The position numbers were made by a program, and so were the translations under genes. Shown here one piece after another: positions 52,168 through 60,253 of a stretch of 64,000 bases of DNA (position 1 is its first letter; each line of letters opens with the position of its first letter). This DNA comes from Stigonema ocellatum SAG 48.90 = DSM 106950 (lineage in GTDB: Bacteria > Cyanobacteriota > Cyanobacteriia > Cyanobacteriales > Nostocaceae). The notes below the pieces were generated by a model. That model was given only the letters and a program-made list of their open reading frames with translations. It did no database searches and had not been told where the DNA came from. Where the stretch lies: assembly GCA_016903675.1 (NCBI GenBank), contig JADQBA010000001.1, positions 246,298 to 310,297 of the forward strand. The letters run 5' to 3'.

Positions 52168-52657
52168 AATAGAACGACCTGAAGAAGTATATCGGCACAA
52201 ATAAATAAAGGTTTGTAGTAGCTCCGTGGGCGCTCATATCTAGGGCGCTCTTTGCGCAACTACGAGCCCTTACTTGCATTCATATAGTTCGGTTTTTCGG
52301 TGCCGATCTACTTATATGGAAGCATCATACCGCTATCTGGGTACACATCCAATGAATGCTATATGAAAATTTGGTTATCAAGGCATTTAAATTGAGTAGG
52401 CGATCGCCTCTACCGCTTGCATCCTATCCGGGGTCATGCCGAAGTAAGTGCCTAAAGAGGACATCTTAGTAAAGAAAATTTAAAAATGCTTGTCTAAAAT
52501 TACTTTAAGGGTCAAAAGGCAACGATATACCTCGGTTTCTGTAAATAAGGTGATTTCGTAAAGCGTCTTTTTGGCAGCATTAATGGTGCTTTAGTCCAAC
52601 CAGGGGGTAATATTCTTATTGCTCTTAGGTGTGTCAAAGGATGAGAGGTAATGATGA
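52168..52657. other. Intergenic region upstream of the restriction enzyme
   Basis: No gene. It holds imperfect inverted repeats (GTATATCGGCAC near 52180 against GTGCCGATCTAC near 52300; CATTCATATAG near 52278) and one HIP1 octamer near 52401. These look like remains of a small inserted element. Confidence 0.45.
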
Positions 52658-53518
52658 ATGAACATCACTGAAAAATTAGCCCTAGTTGTTCGTAAGCTTA
52701 ATATAGTTCAAGTCGGACTCCTTCTTGAAATGGCGCAAGCCATGACTGTAGAAATAGAGGAATTTGTTAATGAGGGGAGTGATCTTCTTGCTCCTGAATT
52801 TGTGACAAATTTTTCAAATCGTTTGATAATTCATCATGCAACTCATGTAGAAAAGTTCAGTAAAAAAGCCTTTGAGTATGCTTTCGCAGCGGCTTCTACC
52901 TCTGCGGGAAGAAATGCCTCTATTACTCTCAACTCTACAAATTCGGGGGAGGATGTTATAGTTGATGGAGTCAAGTTTTCGTTAAAAACAGAAGCTTCGG
53001 CAGGACTTACCCCGAAGAAAAGTATTACGATTTCAAAGTTAATGGAAGCCCGGTGGATCAGAGAATGCAGAATTCCTACAGACTTTGCAAGAGAAACAAC
53101 ATACCGAGTTGTTTCTCATCTGAGGAAATATGAACGGATCGTGATGCTACGAGCGTATGACATGCTACTACCTCTATCTAAAGATAATCAAACCGAAACT
53201 TTACCCATGATTCAGGATAGTGATGCGGTTAAAACCTTACCCAAGATCCGTTATGACCTATATGAAATTCCAGTTAATGTATTAATGCTCATCGAAGGGC
53301 TGGAAGAGAGCAGCTTCAAGCCAAGAACAAAGAACGGAGGCAGCAGTGCCAAGGTTTATACGACAGACAATAAAGCAGCTTTCACCTTAATTTTAGACGG
53401 TAGCGTCGAGAAAATCACGGTCAGTAGCCTGAGAATCGATCTGTGTTTCCTTCACGGCTCATGGGTTATACCTACAATTGGAGTCAACAGAGGTGAGAAT
53501 GAATCAGACGGGGACTGA
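52658..53518 (+). CDS. Putative type II restriction endonuclease
   Basis: 286 residues, paired convergently with a DNA cytosine methyltransferase whose 3' end it overlaps by 15 bp. A PD-(D/E)xK-like core can be read as ENSGEDVIVDGVKFSLKTE: Asp near 108 and the Lys of SLKTE near 119. The rest is helical at the start (KLALVVRKLNIVQVGLLLEM). The assignment rests on context and this motif; the recognition sequence cannot be given. Confidence 0.6.
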   Translation: MNITEKLALVVRKLNIVQVGLLLEMAQAMTVEIEEFVNEGSDLLAPEFVTNFSNRLIIHHATHVEKFSKKAFEYAFAAASTSAGRNASITLNSTNSGEDVIVDGVKFSLKTEASAGLTPKKSITISKLMEARWIRECRIPTDFARETTYRVVSHLRKYERIVMLRAYDMLLPLSKDNQTETLPMIQDSDAVKTLPKIRYDLYEIPVNVLMLIEGLEESSFKPRTKNGGSSAKVYTTDNKAAFTLILDGSVEKITVSSLRIDLCFLHGSWVIPTIGVNRGENESDGD

Positions 53519-54799
53519 AATACATGATGGTAACTCAAGAGTTGTCTGTTTTTCATCCAATTCTGATTCAATGTCCTCCAGCTTAAGATGAGTATTCGGA
53601 AGTATGACGGAACTGATTAAGGGCTTTGTGCCACTTAGAATCCATTCACATACGTGAGCTAATTGATAGGAGATCAGCGGAGGCACAGCATCCCCTATTT
53701 GCCTGTACATATTTGCTAGCCCGGATGCCACAAACTTGTAGTTCCTCGGAAAACCTTGAAGGATAGACATTTCCCGAACAGTGCACAGTCGGTCCTGTTC
53801 AGGATGACTGTAACGCCCATTACCGATATGAGCACATTCTCTCTTAATAGTCACGGCAGGCTTATCCCAGCTTAACCGACCATACACATCCGGATGCGAT
53901 CCTAATTTTCCCTTGGAAATGTAACGCAGCATGGCGGGAGTCAGAATATCACACGCCTCTGGGTGGTGTCTCAGGTCAGCCCAAGAACCACCGTCTTTTG
54001 GTATCATCTGAAGCCGTTTGAGGCTTTTAAGCTCCGAAAATCCAGGTGCAATATGCAGGGGATCTTTTGCGTTTGGCTGCCCTGCTGCTATGGGAGGCAG
54101 CGATGAAATGGCTCTGCGAACATGGGTTGCTTCCAGCCTAACACGAAAGCTACCCCACAAATCTTCAAGGGTTCTGAGGGTTAAATCTTCTCGCACTGCG
54201 ATAACTAATGCCCGTTCTCTACGTTGCGGAAGACCGAACCGATTCAGCAGATAATTTTTTCCGTGAACTTGGTAGCCCTGCTGCATAAGTTCCTCCCGCA
54301 GCTTTTGGTAGTGATGAGTGAAGTTACCGACAACCAACTCTCTTGCATTCTCCATGAGAAAAATTGTCGGTCTAAATTCCCTCACAAACAGAGCACTGCG
54401 CGTTATCAGTGAGTTTCGGGGGTCATCTAATATGTGATTGTCAGGCAGCGTTCTGGAGAACCCTGAGCAAGGCGCACATGAAATTAGGACATCAGGAGCA
54501 TCAGTACCAAGAGTGTTTGTCAGAACTCTGCGTAGATCCTTAGGTTCCAGAGTTGATATATCCTCATCCAGCGGCTCCAAACCCATATTTGCTCGATAAG
54601 CGATATTACACTGCAAAGACCCCCTGTTGCTGCTCGGCTTACCTATCTGGGCATCAACAGCCCCCATTATCCTGAATTTCGGATGAGCATGGAAGCCGTA
54701 GCTCATCCCTCCTACGCCCGAAAAAAGGTCAATTACAGTCCAATGCTTCTTCAACGGTACCCTTTCTGCTACTAAAGTCTTTTCTGACCAAAGTATCAA
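53504..54799 (-). CDS. DNA (cytosine-5) methyltransferase of a type II R-M system
   Basis: 431 residues with the ordered C5-MTase motifs: I (TVIDLFSGVGGMSYGF), IV with the catalytic Cys (ISCAPCSGFSRTL), VI (FLMENARELVVG), VIII (GLPQRRERALVI), and IX/X near the C-terminus (FKFVASGLANMYRQIGDAVP, as the GNxxxQIG-like block). The target-recognition region lies between VIII and IX. It methylates cytosine to protect the host from the neighbouring endonuclease. The exact start is uncertain; several Mets lie near 54799. Confidence 0.88.
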   Translation of the reverse strand: MILWSEKTLVAERVPLKKHWTVIDLFSGVGGMSYGFHAHPKFRIMGAVDAQIGKPSSNRGSLQCNIAYRANMGLEPLDEDISTLEPKDLRRVLTNTLGTDAPDVLISCAPCSGFSRTLPDNHILDDPRNSLITRSALFVREFRPTIFLMENARELVVGNFTHHYQKLREELMQQGYQVHGKNYLLNRFGLPQRRERALVIAVREDLTLRTLEDLWGSFRVRLEATHVRRAISSLPPIAAGQPNAKDPLHIAPGFSELKSLKRLQMIPKDGGSWADLRHHPEACDILTPAMLRYISKGKLGSHPDVYGRLSWDKPAVTIKRECAHIGNGRYSHPEQDRLCTVREMSILQGFPRNYKFVASGLANMYRQIGDAVPPLISYQLAHVCEWILSGTKPLISSVILPNTHLKLEDIESELDEKQTTLELPSCISVPV

Positions 54800-54879
54800 C
54801 TTTCAGTTCATACTTGTCAACAGGTAGTTAATAAGATTATTCCATATTACAGTGAATGTAAATGCTTTGGCACAAACTG

Positions 54880-55203
54880 TTACTGTGCAGCGGATTGGGA
54901 TAGTAAACCTGACATGGACAAGACACGTTCTGACGCCTGTTTGGCGACAAGAGTAACCTGATTTCTCGCCTCCGTATCAGTACAAATTTGACTCCAGTGC
55001 CGTTGCCAACGGGAAAGTAGACGCTGTAAATCCACCAATTCTGCTGCTTGGTCTATATCCATGGACGGAGCAGTCCACTCAATAAAAAACTTGCTTTCTT
55101 TTACAAGACTAACAACTAAATCACCATGTGCTGGGTCATCTAAAAAAGATTTAATCCGTGCCAAGTTTGCAGCTAGTAAAATAGATGTACGACAAGTCCC
55201 CAT
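54880..55203 (-). CDS. Hypothetical helical protein (107 aa)
   Basis: An all-helical small protein (MGTCRTSILLAANLARIKSF, LVDLQRLLSRWQRHWSQICT, ASERVLSMSGLLSQ). No family recognised; the composition is normal for a cytosolic protein. It lies head-to-head with the antitoxin-like gene at 55225 across 21 bp. Confidence 0.5.
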   Translation of the reverse strand: MGTCRTSILLAANLARIKSFLDDPAHGDLVVSLVKESKFFIEWTAPSMDIDQAAELVDLQRLLSRWQRHWSQICTDTEARNQVTLVAKQASERVLSMSGLLSQSAAQ

Positions 55204-55224
55204 ACCCTAACCCCAGAAGCCACC

Positions 55225-55452
55225 ATGAATCAAAAAACCTATCAACTCCCCCTAACCTTCGAGCAAATTCTTAATCTTTTCCTACAACTTCCAGCACAAC
55301 AACAAGAACAACTCATTCAAGAAATAAAGAAAAAATCTCTAAAAAATCAAGATGAAGATTTACTGAGTGTTTTTGACAGAATCGGCAGAAATGCTCAAGC
55401 CAAAGGACTAACCGAAGAAACTCTAGAAGAATTACTCGTCGATGAATCATAA
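55225..55452 (+). CDS. Antitoxin-like protein of a PIN-domain pair
   Basis: 75 residues: a helical Gln-rich start (FEQILNLFLQLPAQQQEQLI) and an acidic tail (LTEETLEELLVDES). The ATG of the following PIN gene lies inside its last codons (GATGAATCATAA), typical of VapBC-like pairs. Function as antitoxin is inferred from this coupling. Confidence 0.6.
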   Translation: MNQKTYQLPLTFEQILNLFLQLPAQQQEQLIQEIKKKSLKNQDEDLLSVFDRIGRNAQAKGLTEETLEELLVDES

Positions 55453-55654
55453 ACTCATTGTCATTGACACAAATGTTTTAATTAGTGCTGCTCTGAGTCC
55501 TGATGGAACAGCCCGTAAAGCCCTAGATAAAGCCTATCAAGAATTCAAAATTGCTCAAAGCGATGAAACTTATCAAGAATTAAACACACGAATCTACAAA
55601 CGTAAGTTCGATAAATATATCTCAGATGAAGACCGACAGGATTTTTTGAACTAA
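55442..55654 (+). pseudogene. Truncated PIN-domain toxin (COG1569-like)
   Basis: The start is a typical PIN toxin: MNHKLIVIDTNVLISAALSP with the first catalytic Asp, then QSDETYQELNTRIYKRKFDK. The frame stops after 70 residues (FLN), about half the normal length. The remaining acidic residues (a conserved Glu/Asp pair further on) are missing, and repeat sequence follows. It should be non-catalytic. Confidence 0.7.
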
Positions 55655-55973
55655 GTAAGCAGGCGATAATAAACCAAACTATATAAAAAAATGTGAAGTT
55701 AGCGCTCATTGGCTCGTAGTAAGCGCTTTAGCGCTAAAGCGCTTACTACAAACCTTTAATTATTCAATTGACAGAAATCATCATATATGAAGTAGGGGCG
55801 TATTGCAATACGCCCTTACTCAACGTTTGATTTTTCCACGAATGAGAGTGCTCCCGTCCAGCGTAGGGCCTTCCGGCATTGCGCCCCTACGAGTCTGAAA
55901 CGACCATTATTCGTTGATTCACATAATGTTCAATTTGTACAGTGCGTAAGTCCTAAATAAATACCTACAATCG
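55655..55973. other. Intergenic region with two dispersed palindromes
   Basis: No gene. GTAGTAAGCGCTTTAGCGCT(A..) forms a hairpin at 55716-55749 and GGGGCGTATTGCAATACGCC(C) lies near 55795-55815. The PIN gene truncation falls just left of them. Confidence 0.6.
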
Positions 55974-56906
55974 CTATCCTGATGTGCCTGTAACAGATCC
56001 CGCCTGTAACTGCTGCACTCGCTCCACGGTTAACCCTGTTACCCGCGCAATTGCTTCATATGCCATACCCTCCCGCAGTAGATTCACTGCTACCTGCTCT
56101 AATGCTTGTTGAGCGCCTTTTTGTACCCCTTTTTGTACCCCTTTTTGTTCCCAACTAGTAACAATCTCCATAATTTCCTCCCGTTCAGTTAATCTCATTG
56201 TATCGATAGCCGCTTGGAAGGCTAATTCTTCGGTTGAATCAAGGCGTAAATATGTATCGACAAACCCAGAAATTAATTGCATCCGCGCCGGGTCTAATTT
56301 TAAAGTAGTCAGCAACCGTAAACATTCTGCCTTCACCTGCGGACGTTCCTCCTTAGGAATATTCATCTTCGCCATTAACGCCGCTGCCACAGGATTAGGC
56401 TGCGTGATAAAATCCCGCCAACTTAAGCGATTCAATTGAATAGCTGCAAACTGAAATTCCAGTACATTTAAATCAGGAAACGTGACACGATAAATTTTCG
56501 GTTCAGCACGCTTGGGTTCATCAAATGAAAAAATGACAACTGGATAAATTGGTAAATCATATTTTTCATGCAAGCGGGCAAAATACTTAAACATCCGCTT
56601 GGCAAAATCTGTCTCTGTGTAAGACTGATTTTCAACGTGAATTAAAAAACAAGTTTCCTGCTGCTGATAACGCACCTGTGCCAGCAAATCTATGAACTTC
56701 TTTTCCCCAGAGGTGACATCAGTAAATACTTCTTGGGGTAAAAATTGAATTGAATCACGGTCTATTTGGCTGACTACTTGAGGCAGAAATAAATCAAGAA
56801 ATTCTACAAAAAACGTAGATAGTAATTCTTTGAACAGCCGATCATGGTCAATCATAACCTCTTTCAGACCTGGAAATATGTTGAGTGCTTCTTCATTAAA
56901 TCTCAC
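55974..56906 (-). CDS. Rpn-family (PD-(D/E)xK) nuclease-like protein
   Basis: 310 residues with the family start MIDHDRLFKELLSTFFVEF (Met at 56858 is likely the real start; GTG at 56906 extends it). Further blocks are EVFTDVTSGEKKFIDLLAQV and FLIHVENQSYTETDFAKRMF (the Asp and the E-x-Q of the nuclease core). Near the C-terminus the tandem GVQKGVQKGAQQ motif leads to a short HTH-like end (EAIARVTGLTVERVQQLQ). Rpn proteins promote recombination and are mobile in cyanobacteria. Confidence 0.82.
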   Translation of the reverse strand: MRFNEEALNIFPGLKEVMIDHDRLFKELLSTFFVEFLDLFLPQVVSQIDRDSIQFLPQEVFTDVTSGEKKFIDLLAQVRYQQQETCFLIHVENQSYTETDFAKRMFKYFARLHEKYDLPIYPVVIFSFDEPKRAEPKIYRVTFPDLNVLEFQFAAIQLNRLSWRDFITQPNPVAAALMAKMNIPKEERPQVKAECLRLLTTLKLDPARMQLISGFVDTYLRLDSTEELAFQAAIDTMRLTEREEIMEIVTSWEQKGVQKGVQKGAQQALEQVAVNLLREGMAYEAIARVTGLTVERVQQLQAGSVTGTSG

Positions 56907-56959
56907 GGTGAGAACAAGATCGAGAATTACCTGTGCAAAAATTATTTCACTGGGTGATT

Positions 56960-57332
56960 AGGAATTCCGCTCAAATAAAGCCTCCCATTCTGGCTCCATT
57001 GCTAACTTACAAAGTGCTTGAAGTGCGCGATCGCGCATTGTAGGTATTCCATGGCTATTTCATTCTGCAAAACGCAACCCATACGCCTAGGAATTTATTC
57101 CTAGGCTAATAGCTGAAGTCGGCTTAAGCCGACTAGAACTTTCAGAAATGAGCGTCCGTTTCAACGGACAGTAGCTCTGAGCCCTTTCCTTCGTCAAGGC
57201 TCTGGTGTAGAATGAAATAGCCCTGGTAGGTATTCCCAAAGTTCTTTTCTCGGATGTTCCTGGTTTTGGTATGAGTACTCTCCTGATTGGGGAAGATTTC
57301 CCGTTCAGCTTGAGTTCATTTACCAATTCCAT
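56960..57332 (-). pseudogene. Group II intron reverse transcriptase fragment split by an insertion
   Basis: Removing the 57051-57225 element and one copy of its target duplication restores one frame: PIRRVLIPKPGTSEKRTLGI, then PTMRDRALQALCKLAMEPEW and EALFERNS. These are the diagnostic RT-0/RT-1 blocks of group II intron-encoded proteins (R-R-V-x-I-P-K-P, P-L-G-I-P-T, D-R-x-x-Q, E-P-x-W-E). Only about 65 codons remain. The parent intron elsewhere would be the source. Confidence 0.78.
57051..57225. mobile_element. 175-bp multi-hairpin MITE with an 11-bp target duplication
   Basis: Terminal inverted repeats GGCTATTTCATTCT/AGAATGAAATAGCC bound four internal stems: CCTAGGAATTTATTCCTAGG, AGTCGGCTTAAGCCGACT, GTCCGTTTCAACGGAC and a weaker fourth. 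A perfect 11-bp duplication, GTAGGTATTCC, flanks the element at 57040-57050 and 57226-57236. It interrupts the intron RT relic, which proves the boundaries. It has no coding capacity. Confidence 0.9.
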
Positions 57333-57408
57333 TCTTTCAGCAGTTTTCAGTGGAAAGAGACGCTGTAATAAATCTTTATAAAATTCGGAAACACTTAGAT
57401 GTTACACT

Positions 57409-57860
57409 TTACAAGCCTGGATCGAGAGAAGAAACCTTTGAATCCCAATAGCGGAATGTAGTAACGATTTCAACGGGGAGGTGTCCCACGGGGGCTTTAG
57501 TATCAAAAGTTACTTTTTCGTAGTCAATCCAGGTTTGATTCACTCTCCATCCTACGCGATCGCCAAACTTATCCCGATGAATAATACGTTTTGAATGGAC
57601 GTAATCCAAAACCAACAGTAAGCTTTTTAAAAGCTCTGTGACAAAACTTTCGCTCAGCTTCACTTGCTGTTGCACTTTTTGGGTTAGAGTTTGACCATCA
57701 ATCCATTGCTGCACTAAGTAAAAGTATCCAGCAAAACTAAAGTAAGCATACAACCGAGGAATTTGACTATTTTCCTCTCCTAGTTTTTCTAAAATAGCAG
57801 CTTCCCTTTGAAATCGTTCTTGCAGTAGTTGGTAAATTCGGGGACTATGTGCGGCGTTGC
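57409..57860 (-). pseudogene. Serine/threonine protein kinase relic
   Basis: The middle of a Hanks-type kinase is readable (ERFQREAAILEKLGEENSQI, YAYFSFAGYFYLVQQWIDGQ, LDYVHSKRIIHRD). The frame then passes into unrelated sequence right at the catalytic loop (HRDKFGDRVGW in place of H-R-D-I-K-P-x-N), so the active site is broken. The N-terminal glycine loop and the activation segment are missing. The upstream edge meets the 113-bp MITE at 57853. Confidence 0.6.
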
Positions 57861-57965
57861 TGAATCGGAGTATGAATTGACATTTTTCGAGATGACTAAA
57901 CAACGATTTTTTGCGCCTTTGCGCCTTTGCGTGAGACTAAATTCATACTCTTAATCAGCAACGCC
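57853..57965. mobile_element. 113-bp MITE with an 8-bp target duplication
   Basis: Inverted ends GGCGTTGCTGA..GAGTATGAATT match imperfectly over about 26 bp. A perfect 8-bp duplication, CTATGTGC, lies on each side (57845-57852 and 57966-57973). A second, solo left end (GGCGTTGCTGAATCACGGTA) abuts the right duplication. The 8-bp duplication and end sequence fit a small derivative of an unidentified IS. Confidence 0.75.
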
Positions 57966-57973
57966 CTATGTGC

Positions 57974-58818
57974 GGCGTTGCTGAATCACGGTATGAATTT
58001 ACACGCGCGTCAAGTCGCAAAGGCGCAAAGAGAAAGAGTTTTAAAATACCCCTGCCCTGTACTCGCAGTAAAACAACCGGAACTTGAGGTTAAGCACTCG
58101 TAGTGAAGGATTGAAAATTGGGCGTTTCTCTTCACGCAAGAGCGATCGCACTTCACAACGAAGAATCCAGGTCACTCCAACTAGCGCATAATTTCTCTGA
58201 GCCTACTTCTAGTTTCTTCACTCAACCGGGCATACACCGCCTGTTTAAATTCCCTTGTCCAACCTTCAGTTATGATGGGGTGAGGAAATCTGAAGCTCCT
58301 TGGGATAGCGACGCCTCTGTTCCTCTACCTCTTCACCGGAAGAAAGAGGAGGCGGGAGCGATCGCATGCCTTCACCCTGTAGAAAGCAGCAAAACAACCA
58401 GAACTTCGGTAGTTGCGATCGCTTTAAAAGTAAAACTTCTGCTCATAGCACATTCCAAGCAGCATGTCCATGAGAGCGATCGCGCCCATGCCAAAAGCGC
58501 GTGCTGATAACCAAGACTAGACGCTCACTTTGAAATTGCCAGCGAATGCGGCTGATATTGACCAGTTGATGGATAAACTCAAACTGAAGTGTGGAATGAA
58601 GGTTTTATAATACAATTTGTAATACATAGTGACGTGCGGAATGTGGGATCTACTCCTAGCGATGAATGAAAATCTAAATGGACTGTAAGAAATAGTGAAT
58701 TTATTGGTCAAGTGATGGTTAAACTATCACTATCGGGTGCGCGGAGATACTGTATTTTTCATTTGAATTAGCCCGCTTTTGGCACAAGTAATTCTAAAAC
58801 TGTCTTGAGAGAAAACTC
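57974..58818. other. Non-coding, degenerate region
   Basis: No gene is recognised. A rightward frame at 58118-58507 exists, but its residues look like read-through of HIP1-rich sequence (four GCGATCGC octamers) and show no family. Near 58640 the motif GACGTGCGGAATGTGGG resembles the end of the 63007-63185 element. It looks like genetic debris. Confidence 0.5.
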
Positions 58819-59784
58819 ATGGTCATTACACAAAGACGTAAACTTGGACGTTCGGGACTAGAAGTATCACCACTATGTTTTGGTGGCAACGTGTTTGGCT
58901 GGACAATTGATGAAAGTACTTCATTTGATATTTTAGATAATTTTATAGCGGCTGGAGGTAATTTTATTGACACAGCTGATGTCTACAGCAAGTGGGTGCC
59001 AGGAAATCAAGGTGGAGAGTCTGAGACAATTTTAGGAAAATGGCTCACGAACCGTGGTCATCGTGACCAAGTGGTGATTGCAACTAAGGTTGGCAACGAC
59101 ATGGGTGTTAAAGGCAAAGGGCTTTCTCGCCAACACATCCAACAAGCTGTTGAAGACTCATTACAAAGGTTGCAAACTGATTATATTGATCTATATCTTT
59201 CCCACATCGACGATGAAAGTACTCCACTTGAAGAAACTCTTGAAACCTACGCAGAATTGATTCGTCAGGGAAAAGTACGTACGATTGGTGCTTCAAACTA
59301 TAGTGCACAGCGTCTGCTACAGGCATTAGAAATCAGCCGTCAGTATAGCTATCCTCCCTACCATTGCCTTCAGCCCCGTTATAACTTGTATGACCGAGAT
59401 GGTTATGAGCAGGATTTACAACAAGTTTGCCTTGAACACTTAATTGGTGTATTTAGCTATTCTTCTCTGTGTAGTGGCTTTCTCTCTGGGAAATATCGCT
59501 CAGAAAAAGATTTGTCTATTAGTCTGCGTGGTAGTTCTGTAAAAAGATATTTAAATCCTCGTGGTTTGAGAATTCTCAAGGCAATTGATCAGGTGGCAAA
59601 GACTTATAATTCTACTCCCACCCAAGTTTCTCTGGCGTGGCTCATTGCTAATCCGACCATTACTGCTCCCATTGTTAGTGCAACAAGGGTTGAGCAGCTC
59701 AACGATATCATCAAAGCTGTCAATCTTAAGCTCGACCAAGATGCTATTGACCTTCTCTCTAAAGCCAGTTCCTCAAACACCTAG
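58819..59784 (+). CDS. Aldo/keto reductase (YajO/voltage-gated-channel-beta type)
   Basis: 321 residues of the AKR barrel. The tetrad is Asp and Tyr in FIDTADVYSKW, Lys in VIATKVGNDMGV and His in DLYLSHIDDEST; the NADPH-binding tail (PIVSATRVEQLNDIIKAV) is intact. The N-terminus RRKLGRSGLEVSPLCFGGNV is typical of the MocA/YajO group, which reduces small carbonyls. The substrate is unknown. Stand-alone gene. Confidence 0.9.
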   Translation: MVITQRRKLGRSGLEVSPLCFGGNVFGWTIDESTSFDILDNFIAAGGNFIDTADVYSKWVPGNQGGESETILGKWLTNRGHRDQVVIATKVGNDMGVKGKGLSRQHIQQAVEDSLQRLQTDYIDLYLSHIDDESTPLEETLETYAELIRQGKVRTIGASNYSAQRLLQALEISRQYSYPPYHCLQPRYNLYDRDGYEQDLQQVCLEHLIGVFSYSSLCSGFLSGKYRSEKDLSISLRGSSVKRYLNPRGLRILKAIDQVAKTYNSTPTQVSLAWLIANPTITAPIVSATRVEQLNDIIKAVNLKLDQDAIDLLSKASSSNT

Positions 59785-59811
59785 TACTGCATTTTCAGTA
59801 CAAAGACAAAT

Positions 59812-60095
59812 GGTCAGTTGACAGGAGTACGAGCTTCGTGCTATTTTTGGAGTCAAAAAGGTCAATTATTTTCGACCCTACCCCCGGACTGGGGGTAGGG
59901 GCGTATTGCAATACGCCCGTACTCGGTAGGGGCATATTGCAATACGCCCGTACAATCCCAAGTGGGTTGAGTCCAGGAACCACTTCTTGTGGGAATTACC
60001 GCCAATGTGTGGGAAACGACCACAGTCGCATATGTAGGAGATACGGCCCAAACTCTTACAGAATCCCCTTCCCTTTAGGGAAGGGGAGTGTCAAA
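59812..60095 (+). mobile_element. Relic of an IS200/IS605-type tail, second copy
   Basis: Homologous, in opposite orientation, to 4640-4935: shared GGTCAATTATTTTCGACCC, CCCAAGTGGGTTGAGTCCAG and a C-terminal frame VAYVGDTAQTLTESPSL that stops at a TAG near 60078. Inside it a GGGCGTATTGCAATACGCCC repeat occurs twice (about 59901, 59933). No tnpA or complete tnpB is present. Confidence 0.45.
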
Positions 60096-60122
60096 ACCAA
60101 CGATCGCACCTTGTTCCTGTAC

Positions 60123-60229
60123 CAATACTGCGTAGGATTTGCAAAAATTAGAAACCCGGTAACTTTCAAGGGAACCGGGTTTCTGGCACCTCATGGGCAT
60201 CTCAAGAATCCAAAACCTACGCAGTATTG
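60123..60229. mobile_element. 107-bp MITE, CAATAC-ended, copy 3 (diverged)
   Basis: Inverted ends CAATACTGCGTAGG/CCTACGCAGTATTG bound a core with GAAACCCGGT..ACCGGGTTTCTGGCACCTCA, the same core as copy 2. The flanks are GTTCCTGTAC and CTTCCTGTAC, a 10-bp duplication with one mismatch (60113-60122 and 60230-60239). Same family and target-duplication length as 6299 and 38950. Confidence 0.75.
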
Positions 60230-60253
60230 CTTCCTGTACTACAATTTTGCCGC

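Noticed and set aside
58118..58507. Rightward 129-codon frame
   Set aside because: No recognisable family, several HIP1 octamers inside, poor start context; taken as non-coding.
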